Source of the DNA: Vicia villosa
Lineage: Eukaryota; Streptophyta; Magnoliopsida; Fabales; Fabaceae
DNA: 64,000 bases
Assembly (NCBI RefSeq): GCF_029867415.1
Contig: NC_081184.1
Coordinates: 74,002,364 to 74,066,363 of the forward strand
Direction of reading: 5' to 3'
Numbering within the stretch: position 1 is the stretch's first letter; each line of letters opens with the position of its first letter. The position numbers were made by a program, and so were the translations under genes. The notes under the pieces are model-generated. The model saw nothing but the letters and a program-made list of their open reading frames with translations. It made no database searches and was not told the origin of the DNA. This document shows, in pieces, positions 10,529-21,476 of the stretch.

Positions 10529-11208
10529 TAGTGATAACAAAACTGTAAATTATTATGCTCCTTTAGGTTTTGGCAAGGTTTAGGTTTTGGCGAATCATTT
10601 AGGTTTTTGGCGAATTTTTAGGGTTTGGCTAATTTGCCAGGATTAGGGTTTATGGTTTTTTTATAAATATTTAAATTGTATTTATTTATTTATTTATTTA
10701 TCTGCAATTTTATTTATTCACTACGATTTATTTATTTACCGCAATTTAATTAAATATTTATTTATTTGAATGTGTTGTTTTATCGCTTTCTGGGATATAT
10801 AAATTCCGTTAAACCTAAGCGTGGGGATTATAATAATGACCAGAGGGGAAATACATCGCCTACGAGTCTTATTATAATTCCACTCAGAGTGGGTTGAATA
10901 TCTGGAAAGGTCTGATACGAGGCTTGACCTTGTTGAGGGCTGGACTTGGTATTTGGCTGATCTCTCTAGGAACCAACCCCTAAAATTCGAACCTCATGGA
11001 TTAATGAGTTGTTCTAAAATCCAAAGAGACAAAAAGTCTCGGCGGCTACGAACGACCCCATGAGACCTTCTAGAACATACCAATGGGAAGGGTAGGCACC
11101 CTAAGCCGTTACGTTGGACCTATGAACCTAGGGCTTATGTGCTTATGTGCAATTTATATACTGCAAATGTCTTGCATTTTAATTTTTGCAGATATTCCTA
11201 CGCGTTCC
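10529..11208 (+). other. Ogre C leader region
   Basis: No coding potential is seen. TTTAGGTTTTGGCGAAT-type short repeats occur at 10558-10660, followed by A/T-rich ATTTATTTATT stretches. In autonomous Ogre elements the leader before ORF1 lies here. Confidence 0.6.
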
Positions 11209-12012
11209 CTTGCCTACAGGGACTCTATTTATAAGACCGTGTCCTTCCCACGAAGGACACCTTCATTTACGCACGTTGATTGGCCTCACGATGGCCATGA
11301 GACTTAGTGACTGTCATGAACGGTCACTCCGCGCCTGTACCTACGCACTCCCTAGCTTGTAGGGACTTTCCTTATATATCCTTGTATTCTTACAACTACG
11401 TGTCCTTCCCACGAAGGACATCTTCGGCTACGCACGTCGATTGACCTCTCGATGGTCATGCGATCCAGTGACTACTTTGAACAGTCACCTCGTGCCTACA
11501 TCTACGCATTCCCTAGCCTATAGGGATTTTAACTCCAAAACATGTCCTTCCCGCAAAGGACATCTTCGTTAGCATACGTCGATTGGCCTCTCGATGGCCA
11601 TGCGACTTAGTGACTGTCTCGAACGGTCACCCCATGCTTACTCCTACGTACTCCCTAGCCTATAGGGATTTTCTTTTACATCCATGTGTTTTCACAACGA
11701 CGCGTCCTTCCCCGAAGGACAACTTCATTAGCATGCGTTCGATTGGCCTCTCGATGGCCACGAGATCTAGTGACTGTCCTGAACGGTCACTCCATGTTTG
11801 TTCCCGCGCACCCTCTAACTTGTAGGGTTTTGGATTTCCATCTGTACATCTTTTATCCCTAGCCCGTAAGGATTTCACTTCATCCGATATCGTCCTTATA
11901 TAGGCTGTGTTCCGCATAGAGAACCTCCCTACCAAGGACAACTTCATTGGTACACGTTGATCGGCCTCTCGATGGCCATGGGACTTGGTGACTGTCTTGA
12001 ACGGTCACCAGC
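11209..12012 (+). repeat. five ~150-160-bp tandem units, each with four inverted repeats
   Basis: The unit core GTCCTTCCCACGAAGGAC recurs at about 11241, 11402, 11544 and 11703, with a decayed fifth near 11927. Each unit holds four short inverted repeats: CCCTA/TAGGG, GTCCTTC/GAAGGAC, TGGCC/GGCCA and GTGAC/GTCAC. In unit 1 the second stem is extended to 9 bp (11239-11247 with 11252-11260). In unit 2 the third stem has changed on both sides to TGACC/GGTCA (11442-11446 with 11454-11458), which preserves pairing. Confidence 0.85.
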
Positions 12013-14880
12013 CGCTACCTTCTGCATAATCTCGAATCTAAGGGATTTCCCTTAGCGTGTCATAACATTTATCCTGCAAAGACTCCATGAGGGTCTAATG
12101 TCGCCTCTAAGGCTATCCCTAGGATTACATGTCACCCGTCTGCATTGCATACAAGGAGTTATGATACGAGGAGTCTTTCACATACGCATTCGCATTTACA
12201 TTTTCATGCATTCATGCATTTACATTTGCATCTTCGCCCGCATCCACGCTTTCTGTGCTAGCCGATTTCCCGAAACTCCCGAAGAAAAACAAAAAGATCA
12301 CAATCTATGGAGAAAGGAGAGTAAAATATGAACGTGGTCTTACAAGGAGGAAAAAAAGGATGTCTTTCACCACGCCAGCCGCATGTCCATGCCTTTCCGT
12401 AACGAGTTTGTAAATACAATAAAGGTTGTCATCGAGCACGGATTAGTTCAACAAAGAAGTTCCCTCATAGATACACTCAAGATGTATCTAGTCATAAAGG
12501 GGTTCATCTTAGAACATATCAAACTTACAAGGACGCTCTACGATAACCTGGGGGCAAGGGTTTGTCCAACTGGGGCAAAATCCTGAACAAAGATGCATGA
12601 CTACGATGGAGGGAAGGCGACCTGTGTTGACTCCACACCAAGGGGAAAAAGGATCATAGGTTCTCCCTATGAATCTACAAATTCTGAAGGTTACGAATGG
12701 TGTGATACTATCCTTATGAAAAGCAAAAGAGGTTCAGTCAAAGGAAACTCATGAAGTTCCGATACAACGAAAACCCACCGCTAACAGTTCATTCCCGACA
12801 GGTTTGACGTGCCCAAGGAAAATTCGAGGTTACCCTTACTTCTACAAGTCCATCAACTAAGGAGTGAAACAAGGTCAATGGATCTACAAAGGAGATTGTC
12901 CCTAGGATCAATAGGTGTCTATAGTGTCGAAATTTCAATCCCTACAATCGTTAAGCGTTACTCAGGATAAAAGTTGTACCTTCGGATTAGCAATTTTGAT
13001 GGGATGACCATGCAGGTTTTGGAGTCAGTTCATTCGCTCACTACTACGACTTTCCAGTCGCACACTTCTATTTTTAGGATTATTAACAAACTTAAGGGAG
13101 AATGATGAACACAAATAACTAAGTCCAGCTAAACATATGCTTTCTAGGTAAGACCGAGCCGAGGATGTACAGGCATTGTTTCAATCCCCAAACAGTGGAG
13201 ATATAAGGATGTTAATCCTTCGTCACCCCCTCGAGCCAGGAGTTGGAGTTTTGTTTCTACTTTTCGAAAAAACCTTAATTTTAACCAGGGGCAGGGTAGA
13301 TTTCAATTAATTCAATGGTGTATTTTGGTTGTAAAGAGAATCAATCAATGAAGCAAAGGTTCAAGCATATCTTCTTCCTCGCATTCATGAAAGATTAAGG
13401 AAGCAATGGAGATAACATTCACAACAATCTTCTTCCTCAATACATCATTCAAGATCGAGGAAGTATCAAAGGTGAAGCTTACAAATCAAAATTGACATGG
13501 CAGTCACAAATTTCATATCCAAGGATCAAATCTCAAAAGAAATATTCAAAAAAAAAGGAGAAAAAACGCCCGCTAAGTTAAAATGAAATTCCTCGACTTA
13601 GGAAAAATTTAGGGCATCCCGATGGATCAAATTCAAAGGAATTGATTCATGCAAAAGTAAGGGATAAAAACAAAGACGAAATACAAAGGATAATCTTGTG
13701 ACTGCTAAACCATCAAAGCTTCACATCAATGCTTGGATCTCTACAATATTTTCATCAACGCTTGGGTCTTTACTAAAAGCTTCTGCTCAACATTAAAACC
13801 AAAGCGATTCTCTTGCAAACAAAGCACATCCATTGGATTAAGCGAATTTTTAGGATTCGGAGAACATCAAGGAGAATGGGGTGGGGTAAATAAACTTTGA
13901 GCCTTATATCCATTGTTTCTTAAAACTGTGAACCAGGCCAAGTTACAACATTCAAAAGTCCTAATTGAGGCAAGGTTAACTATGAAAGCATATTACGCAG
14001 GATTTGTTATACTGACTCCTAAGTTTGTTAAAAACTACTTCTAACCACTACGCTTCTTCAAGCATTCATCCAGTCCTAATTCATAACGGACTTCGATTTC
14101 AAAACATGCATACACATCGCATTGGAGTTACTTCTCAAAGGGTACAACGTCATCTACAAGTATACACTTAGCATCGAGGAGACCTCAAAATTGGTTTAAT
14201 CAAAGGCGATCTTTCTAATAAAGACTCTGGAATGGGGGGAATCACATCTAGGGGGTTCCCCTTAACAGGGGCAAAAACTCGAGGATCGCAGGGGCATACG
14301 AGGAAAAATCCTATTAACTGGGGGCATTTCTTCCTAAAGTTCAATCGACTTGGGACACATCTCGAAGAACAAAAACAAACAGGGGCATGTCAAACATGGG
14401 AAGAATTCAAATACAAAGGATAGAACACTAGGGATAGTCCTCCATATCCTGGAGATCAAGGGCATACCCTCCCATCTAAACGTCGAAGCATACGACAAAG
14501 TTATTACTTGGGGCACTTCCTTCATGGCTTGGAGATCATAGGCATCTTTTCCACTAAACATTGGGGTATTGGATATCAAATCCATAAAATAAACAATTCA
14601 AAAGGTTAAAGGCGTGGAGTAATTCAAAGGGGCAAACTGGGGCAAGTGCACAACAAAAAGGTGTTCCCGCACTTTACAGATCTTTCTCCTAACTACGATC
14701 TTCAAAAACAGGTATTGGGGAATCGCGCTAGCATTACACCCCATCTTATCAAAAAGACCTGCAACTCCAGCGAACTATATACGCTTTGGTTATTAATAAC
14801 CTATCATTGGAGCATCATACAAATACATACAAATCATGCATTACATACATGGGTTAATACATTACATCGTAACTTTTTTA
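12013..14880 (+). other. Ogre C internal non-coding region
   Basis: Short chance ORFs only. It contains CATTCATGCATT-type simple sequence (12180-12250) and many GGGGCA-containing phrases (e.g. 12548, 13281, 14270, 14630) typical of Ogre untranslated sequence. I find no gag, protease, RT or integrase motif on either strand. Confidence 0.6.
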
Positions 14881-14883
14881 TGT

Positions 14884-15625
14884 AGTCTTCTTTAAGACAA
14901 ATCTCACGATCCTTTCTAGGAGTTTCCTCAAGCAGTCTTATTCAAGACGAATTGTCATCCTTTTCGGGAATCTCCTCAGGTAGTCTTTTTCAAGACATTC
15001 TTTTCAAAAAAAACCTTTCTAGGTAGTCTTCTCTAAGACAATCATCGCCATTTCCAAAAACCTTTTCAGGTAGTCTTCTTCAAGACATTTTCTTTTTTCT
15101 AAGTACCTTTTCAGGTAGTCTTCTTCAAGACATTCCTTTTCTAAGTTCCTTTTCAGGTAGTCTTCTTCAAGACATTTTCCTTTTTCTAAGTACCTTTTCA
15201 GGTAATCTTTTTCAAAACAATTTGTCATCCCTCTCAGGAACCTCTTCAGGTGGTCTTCTTTAAAACATTCTACGAACCTTTCTGGGTGGTCTTTTCTAAG
15301 ACATTAATCGTCCTTTCTAAGAACCTTTTTAGGTAGTCCTTCTTAAAAGATATCTTTCAGCCTTTTCAGGTAGTCGTCTTTAAAGATATTCTTCATCTGT
15401 TGCAAAAAAATATTTTTGGACAGTCTTATTTAAGACAAACGTTCATTATCATCCCAAGAACCTTTTCAGGTAGTCCTTTTAAGACATCTCTCAGCTTTTA
15501 CAGTTGGTCTTCTATCAGACAAATTGCTATCATTTCTAAAAAATCATTTCGGATAGTCTTCTTTAAGACAAACATTCACATCCATTCAAAAGGACCTTTT
15601 CAGGTAGTCTTATAGAAGACATTGC
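14884..15625 (+). repeat. ~17 degenerate 40-50-bp repeats with an AGTCTT...AAGACA hairpin
   Basis: The core CCTTTTCAGGTAGTCTTCTTCAAGACATT recurs from 14884 to 15620 at 40-50-bp steps (e.g. 15071, 15117, 15159, 15421, 15554, 15604). The inverted pair GTCTT/AAGAC around a four-base centre is intact in most copies. A minus-strand reading frame through part of it (15228-15019) gives a KRYLEK-like repeat, a by-product of the repeat and not a gene. Confidence 0.8.
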
Positions 15626-15639
15626 TTCGTTCCACTCAT

Positions 15640-16310
15640 TACATTAATCAACATATGCATGAGCATAAGCATTATCCCATACATCGAGCCATTCAATTCA
15701 AAACTCTGGTGCTAAGCTATACGATCCACCTGCTTCCCGGTAATCCCACCGATGCCAGTAACCTTACTGATGGTTTATTTCCAATCACTTGATTGACATT
15801 TCCCGATAACCTTACCGATGATAGCAACCTTGTTGTTCATTCACCGTGAGCATAAGCATTACCCGCATGCATAAACATTACCAAGCCGGCATAAGCATAG
15901 CCGTGGTGTAGGTGCAAATATGGGTTTAAACAAAGAAGATAAAATCTAGGGGATGACATCAGCATCAACATCAACATACATACATACGCATTAGCATACG
16001 CATATCATCTGGGGCATTCACATACTACATATCACAAAGTTCAGTTCTCGTCCTGGAAAATCATTTTCAAAGTCAGTTCCCGTCTGACTGTTACATCAAA
16101 ATCCAGTTCCCGTCTGGTAGTCAGTTCCCGTCTGACTGTTACATCAAAATCCAGTTCCCGTCAGGTAGTCAGTTCCCGTCTGACTGTGACAACAGCCCAG
16201 TCTCCGACCCTCGAGTCGTGAGTCTAAAAAACAGGTGAATCTCTTTCATGCAGGTACGCTTGTCAGAATCATGGCAGGCAATTCCTTTGGTGCAGGTGAG
16301 CTCGTCCGAA
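15640..16310 (+). repeat. short simple and GTTCCCGTCTG repeats
   Basis: CATAAGCATTA-type simple sequence (15650-15900) and CCGGTAA/CCTTACCGATG repeats (15735-15830) are followed by about six copies of CAGTTCCCGTCTG or close variants at 16040-16190, arranged as a ~58-bp higher unit (GTCAGTTCCCGTCTGACTG ... ATCAAAATCCAGTTCCCGTC). GTCAG/CTGAC forms another inverted pair. It is part of the hypervariable 3' region of Ogre C. Confidence 0.65.
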
Positions 16311-16330
16311 CTAGGGCAAGTGATCTAAAT

Positions 16331-17002
16331 GGTGTAGGTGAGTTTGCGATAACCCTCGCAAATGATCCTAATGGTGCAGGTGAGTTTGCGATAACCCTTG
16401 CAAATGATCCTAATGGTGCAGGTGAGTTTGCGATAACCCTCGCAAATGATCCTTTTGGTGCAGGTGAGTTTGCTATAACCCTAGCAGATAATCCTAATGG
16501 TGCAGGTGATTTTGCGATAACCCTCGCAAATGACCCTATTGGTGCAGGTGAGTTTGCGATAACCCTCGCAAATGATCCTATTGGTGCAGGTGAGTTTGCT
16601 ATAACCCTAGCAAAGGATCCTATTGGTGCAGGTGAGTTTGCGATAACCCTCGCAAATGATCCTATTGGTGCAGGTGAGTTTGCTATAACCCTAGCAAATA
16701 ATCCTAATGGTGCAGGTGATTTTGCGATAACCCTCGCAAATGACCCTATTGGTGCAGGTGAGTTTGCGATAACCCTCGCAAATGATCCTATTGGTGCAGG
16801 CGAGTTTGCGATAACCCTCGCAAATGACCCTATTGGTGCAAGTGAGTTTGCGATAACCCTCGCAAATGACCCTATTGGTGTAGGTGAGTTTGCGATAACC
16901 CTCGCAAATGATCCTATTGGTGCAGGTGAGTTTGCTATAACCCTAGCAAAGGATCCTATTGGTGCAGGTGAGTTTGCGATAGCCCTCGCAAATGATCCTA
17001 TT
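16331..17002 (+). repeat. 16 x 42-bp tandem repeat, open as a 14-residue repeat
   Basis: The unit GGTGCAGGTGAGTTTGCGAT... is 42 bp long and repeated 16 times without frame loss. The surrounding frame (16235-17038) is open for 267 codons and reads GAGEFAITLANDPI with small changes (D/E, N/K, N/I). Because 42 is divisible by three, an open frame in one unit stays open in all, so coding function is not implied. A larger periodicity is visible: units with CTAGCA instead of CTCGCA recur at copies 4, 7, 9 and 15. Confidence 0.88.
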
Positions 17003-17567
17003 GGTGCAGGTCCTCGCTATGTAAGACTCAGGCTTTAGCAGGACGGTTCTTTTCTCTCACGCTCGAGCAACAATATTTTCAAAAGGTTTCTCAAACGGGT
17101 TTATCACGTTAGTCCCTCGGCAGTGATCTTCTCTGAAACATCATCAATAACAATCAAAGGTGTTATATTTCTTTTCAGAATCACTAACATACTTCAATTA
17201 ACATAACTAACAGTCATGCATCATTAAATAACATACCTCATTCATACATAATGCATATACATACATCGCTCTCATTTATTTTGAGAAGTTCACTGCATCA
17301 TACATCGCATGCATCATAACATTGCATAAAATTCAGGTTGCCTTTATAGGCCGTGCTACAACCAAGACACAGTGGTTCCTTTCAAAAGCGTTTGCTCCAC
17401 ACTCTGGAAAACGGCATTTACCTTGGATGGCATCTTTAAGCCCATTTCCTGCGGAATTCTTTCCCAACAAAGGCAAATTTCAGGGCATTTCAGTGTTCAA
17501 TCATCTTCCACCTTTTAGATCACGATAGGCAGACGTGCCTATCTGCCTCTTCAGGTTTAAGAAGATT
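17003..17567 (+). other. Ogre C 3' end of internal region
   Basis: Non-coding; CATTCATACATAATGCATAT-type simple sequence (17210-17320) is followed by a segment ending CTCTTCAGGTTTAAGAAGATTGAA. That ending is also found just before the 3' LTR in Ogre A (63299-63320), supporting common ancestry of the terminal region. Confidence 0.65.
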
Positions 17568-17580
17568 GAACAGGGGCAGC
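17568..17580 (+). other. Ogre C polypurine tract
   Basis: GAACAGGGGCAGC lies immediately before the 3' LTR (TGTCATACC...). The same tract is found in Ogre B (minus strand, 45543-45556) and as GAATAGGGGCAAC in Ogre A (63318-63330). Confidence 0.85.
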
Positions 17581-20106
17581 TGTCATACCCCAAAATTTTC
17601 CCGAACAGATCTATATCTTTTAATTCATCAAGGGTCAAAATTAAGAGCCATGGGGTTTGACATTCCTATTGTCAAAACCGCCCTCTTATAAAATATCCTG
17701 AGTTAAAATGTAGGTAAGGTTAGAAGGTATTTAGGCCCAGTCCTCTGGCCCATCTATGCCATTTTTTGAGGTTTTTTAGTCCATTCTCACAAATTATTCA
17801 CATGGTTTATTATTTATATTAATAATTGGTTTAATCATTTTATTATTATAACTAGCTATTATTTTTAATTAATAGTGGTTTTAATAATATTATTATTAAG
17901 GTTATTATTATTATAAATATAATTAGTTAATGGATTAGTAATTTATTTGGGCTAAAATGATTAGTTAGATGATAGGCCCATTAGGGTATAAAAAAAACCT
18001 AATTTGTAAATATAAGAGAGGAATTCATTGACAAAGAGGAGAGGCGGCAGAACCAAAAAGAAAGCTGAGAAAAAAGCTCAAAAGAAATCGTGAAAAACGG
18101 AGGGGCTGTGGAGAAGGAATTTCGATCAAGTCCAAGCCAATTTAGGATAAAAAAAACAACTCCCCGCCGCCTTCTGAAGGATTCCTAACCATTACTGTTC
18201 ATCAAGACCTTACGAAACGCCATAGCTAAGCCGCGGTTTGGGGCTCGTGATTTCGAATTCGAATTCGCTCATTCATGCAATATAAATAAGATTTGAATGC
18301 ATATTCTTGTTCTAAATGATATTGTCAAGATGTCTGGGCTATTTAATTTGATTTTGGTTGCAGGTTGAAGGAACTACCATTGTTGGGGTTCTTAAGCTCT
18401 GATTTGGGATTTTTAATTTGGGACGAGATTAGACAAAATTAAGGATATTATTGGACTTGGTAGAGTGTTTATAATTGATCTGGGTTGTTATTTGTTATTG
18501 TTTGTTGATAAATCACAGGTTTTAGGAGGGAGGATAAGACCATGGACAAGAACCGTGGCCGAAGTTTTCTGAAAGAATTCCACGAAGAAGAAGGACAAAG
18601 GGCGCTATCTTTTTAATTTTTTTATTACGTCGTTTCAGCGTTTATGTATGATTCGCTTCCATTCATTATCAACAAGTGAACATGGAGCGAATGGCAAAGG
18701 GTATAGGCTTATCACCATCCAAACAGGGGTTCGATCCCCAGGTGCTGTATTTTATTTCCATTATTTTCCTCCTAACTCGTTTGCAGATTCTACGCCACGC
18801 ACCTGTGCGTGATCACGGTACACGATCAATCTGGGCCATCAGATACGCATCCAGCGAGATCAAACGCTCTTGGACATGCAGGATCACGGTAGACCCTCAG
18901 GAGATGTTCACAGGCAATCCACGCCCAGGTTTTGTCTTGTAGTTTTTTATTATTTCATTTATTTTGTTTTTATTATTAAAGGTTTGTTCTAATTAATTTT
19001 TTTTTTAAAATAGGATTAAGATGGTAAATTAGAATTAGGATTAGGTTTTACGATCATGTTATTTTTCCGATTATTCCGATTATTCGATTTAATTAACTTG
19101 ATTTATTTAATTAATTTTTAATTATTGTAAATCACAAAAATCCTATAAAGGTTTATAATATTAGGGTTCGCCCAATCCCATTGGCCACTTGGCCGAAGTC
19201 CTTGGATTTAATTTGTTACTCGTTCCGACTAAACCTATTGGTCGCAATGATTAACAATCGCTTAATTTAATTAATCAAATCCTAATAAAAAAACATCAGT
19301 TCTAACTTCCCCTTTAACGGATAAATGGCGGAGGAATATATACTTCATTCCGCCTTCGAATTAGTCGACTCTCTATGTCGTACTAATCAAATATCTGAAT
19401 AAAGCAATAAAATAATTTAATTAATCCTTTATTTAAATTCTCTCCTCGACCCGACTAAATCTATTAGTCGCTTTAGACGAGAGATAAAAAATACATAAAA
19501 TTCAAAACACATTTAATTTGCTGCCCGCGACGATCAATCTATCGATCTGAGTAACCAGCAATGCCCCTTAATCCGTTAGCTATACTGACCAAATCTATTG
19601 GTCATCGCATCTAACGGTGCCATATCAAATCAGGGTTGTACGCCCAAATCTAAAAAACATTCAAAACACTTCAAATCAAACTACGGATTTTCATCCTAAT
19701 TCAAAACTGCGAATAGGCCACTCAAAAAGCCTTTAATCAATTTCAAACCACAAATCAAACTCTAAGGCGTACAATCCTGTGCCCGAGCTACGTTGACTCT
19801 GATTCTCCATAAGGAGATACGTAGGCACTTGGATAACCAAGGCGAGTTCCCCTTCCTCAAAATCTCAATTTAGTTCAAATCTCATTTTTTACCCTTTTCA
19901 CTTCTTTAGCTATTAACCTTAACTTTTAGCCATAAAACTGTTACCTTAGATTCAAAGCCATAGGAAAGGGTTGAGGGTGCCTAACACCTTCCCTCGACCT
20001 GATTATAATAACTTACCCAGAAATCTCTTAACTGCGTAGGGTTTCCTATTCGCCCTTCAGAATAGGTGGCGACTCTAAAAGCTAATTTTTAGGGCAGGTT
20101 GCTACA
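17581..20106 (+). repeat. Ogre C 3' LTR (2526 bp)
   Basis: It matches the 5' LTR with about 0.8-0.9% substitutions by eye, and has about 113 bp (18174-18285 region, including CCGCGGTTTGGGGCTCGTGA and GAATTCGAATTCG) missing from the 5' copy. It ends GCTACA before the target duplication GTCGC. Confidence 0.92.
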
Positions 20107-20111
20107 GTCGC

Positions 20112-20404
20112 CACATCGGAATGAGAGGGATCCTAAAGCCGTGCAGGTATGGGACTGCATGGTTGAATGAAGGCTTATAAGGATAGATGGGTACTACCTA
20201 TACCAACAAGATGCATCTTCTTTTCGGGAGCCCGTTCAATAAGAACTCCACAGTTAAGCGTGCTTGACTTGGAGTAGTATTGGGATGGGTGACCTTCTGG
20301 GAAGTTTCCCAGAAAGCGTGCGAGTGAGGTCAAAGCATGCTGAAAAGACCCATGTTGGTTTGTGGGGTCAGTCGATCATCCCGAAAGCAGTCTGGGGTGT
20401 TACA
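20112..20404 (+). repeat. Cassandra 3' LTR, right fragment with 5S-like domain
   Basis: These are the remaining 293 bp of the 374-bp Cassandra LTR. The 5S-like segment lies at about 20189-20313 with box A and box C intact. It ends GGTGTTACA, followed by the CAAGC duplication (20405-20409). Confidence 0.93.
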
Positions 20405-20409
20405 CAAGC

Positions 20410-21458
20410 AGTTCTCGCAACCGCAACAACGAGGAGTAGTTCTTATGCATTGAGGACACTGCAAAATTTAAGTCTGGGGGAGTCGTATTACTCGGATTAG
20501 TATTTTTATTCTGTTTATTTCTCTTGTTGCAATGTTTTTCAATTCAATAAAAACATATTTATGAAATTTTAAGTCTTATATGCATATTTCCGTGTCTATT
20601 AGAATTTTTCCATTTTCTTGAGCTATAACAAAATTTTCTAAATGATAAACGCATAACCCCGCACATTCGAATAGTACGAAGCTACTTTCTTACAAGATAT
20701 ATAGGAACTAGAGTAAAAATTCGAGATAACACCCTTACCGTCTCGACACTCTAAAACCCCCAAGTATGCGTAACCGATTTGAATACCCATTATACCGAAA
20801 CCATTGACTTTAGTTTTGAAGTAACCCTTATTAGTTTATTCTTGCAGTCGGCACCGTCTTAGACACCAACTACGCAGAGAGTCGATGAATATAAGTGTAT
20901 GATCCATATAATTATTATTATATGCTTAACTGCCAATGGAAATGTACCTACTAAATAAGGTGATCTTCACATGATCATTTAACCCAACGGCTACAAATCT
21001 CAAACATTAAATAAACTCATTGTTGATTGGTTCAGAAGTTATCTGGTACTGAACTTGGTAGGAAGGACCTTGGTTCGATTCCTCACAATCGACAAATGAG
21101 CGCTAAAGGAGTATACCATATAATTGTGCCAGAACTCCATAAAAAGGATCATAGTCATTAACCGGCTACTCTGCTATGTGCGTGTGAAGATAATGGGCTT
21201 AATGTGATGGCGCACGAATGAAACGGGTAAAACAAGATGATAAGTCAAGGTCGAGCTATGATAGCATGACTCGGATTGGTATGCATACTGGGAGTTGTCT
21301 AGTGTCGCCACTATAAGCTTATTATTAAGATTTATCTCATAAGTTTCCGACGAAAACACTTCGTGGCCGAGTACGACCCCGAACGATGTGGTGGACATGC
21401 ATTTCATTTTACTGTCCTCCTATTTTAATCTGATTATTTGCTTGAGGACAAGCAAAGG
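20410..21458 (+). other. Athila 3' non-coding region
   Basis: Athila sequence resumes after Cassandra. TTAAGTCTGGGGGAG (20467-20481) is a near copy of the true polypurine tract 1 kb downstream. AATTCAATAAAAACA (20540) could be a polyadenylation signal. GGTTCGATTCC at 21072-21082, with TTGATTGGTTCAGAAG upstream, looks like a tRNA fragment. I see no supported gene. Confidence 0.55.
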
Positions 21459-21476
21459 TTCAAGTCTGGGGGAGTT
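21459..21476 (+). other. Athila polypurine tract
   Basis: TTCAAGTCTGGGGGAGTT directly precedes the LTR start TGATAACACG. An AAGTCTGGGGGAG tract before TGATAAC is typical of Athila-group 3' ends (from memory). Confidence 0.75.

Larger units (their letters stand above)
8094..20106 (+). mobile_element. Ogre C: 12-kb non-coding, non-autonomous Ogre-like element
   Basis: The element has TGTCATACCCC...GCTACA ends, two LTRs (8094-10508 and 17581-20106), a tRNA-Arg-type primer site next to the 5' LTR and a polypurine tract before the 3' LTR. The target duplication is GTCGC on both sides. The 7.07-kb internal region encodes no gag, protease, RT or integrase. It holds four blocks of tandem repeats and G-rich 'ggggca' text similar to Ogre untranslated regions. 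The LTRs differ at about 20 positions that I counted plus a ~113-bp indel, so it is older than Ogre A and B. It must have been mobilised by proteins of another element. Confidence 0.92.
7568..20404 (+). mobile_element. Cassandra TRIM with 5S-rRNA-like LTRs, split by Ogre C
   Basis: The TRIM has a 5' LTR (7568-7941, 374 bp), a 71-bp internal part (7942-8012) and a 3' LTR split into 8013-8093 and 20112-20404 (81 + 293 = 374 bp). The LTR ends are TGTAACACC and GGTGTTACA. It is flanked by the 5-bp duplication CAAGC. Without the nested Ogre C it is only about 819 bp and encodes no protein. The two LTRs differ at three positions that I found (about 0.8%). The 5S-like domain in the LTR identifies the Cassandra family. 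Confidence 0.93.

Noticed and set aside
15019..15228. Minus-strand ORF with KRYLEKxKCLEEDYL repeats, at first sight a repeat protein
   Set aside because: It is the translation of the GTCTT/AAGAC tandem repeat of Ogre C; the frame is not kept through the array.
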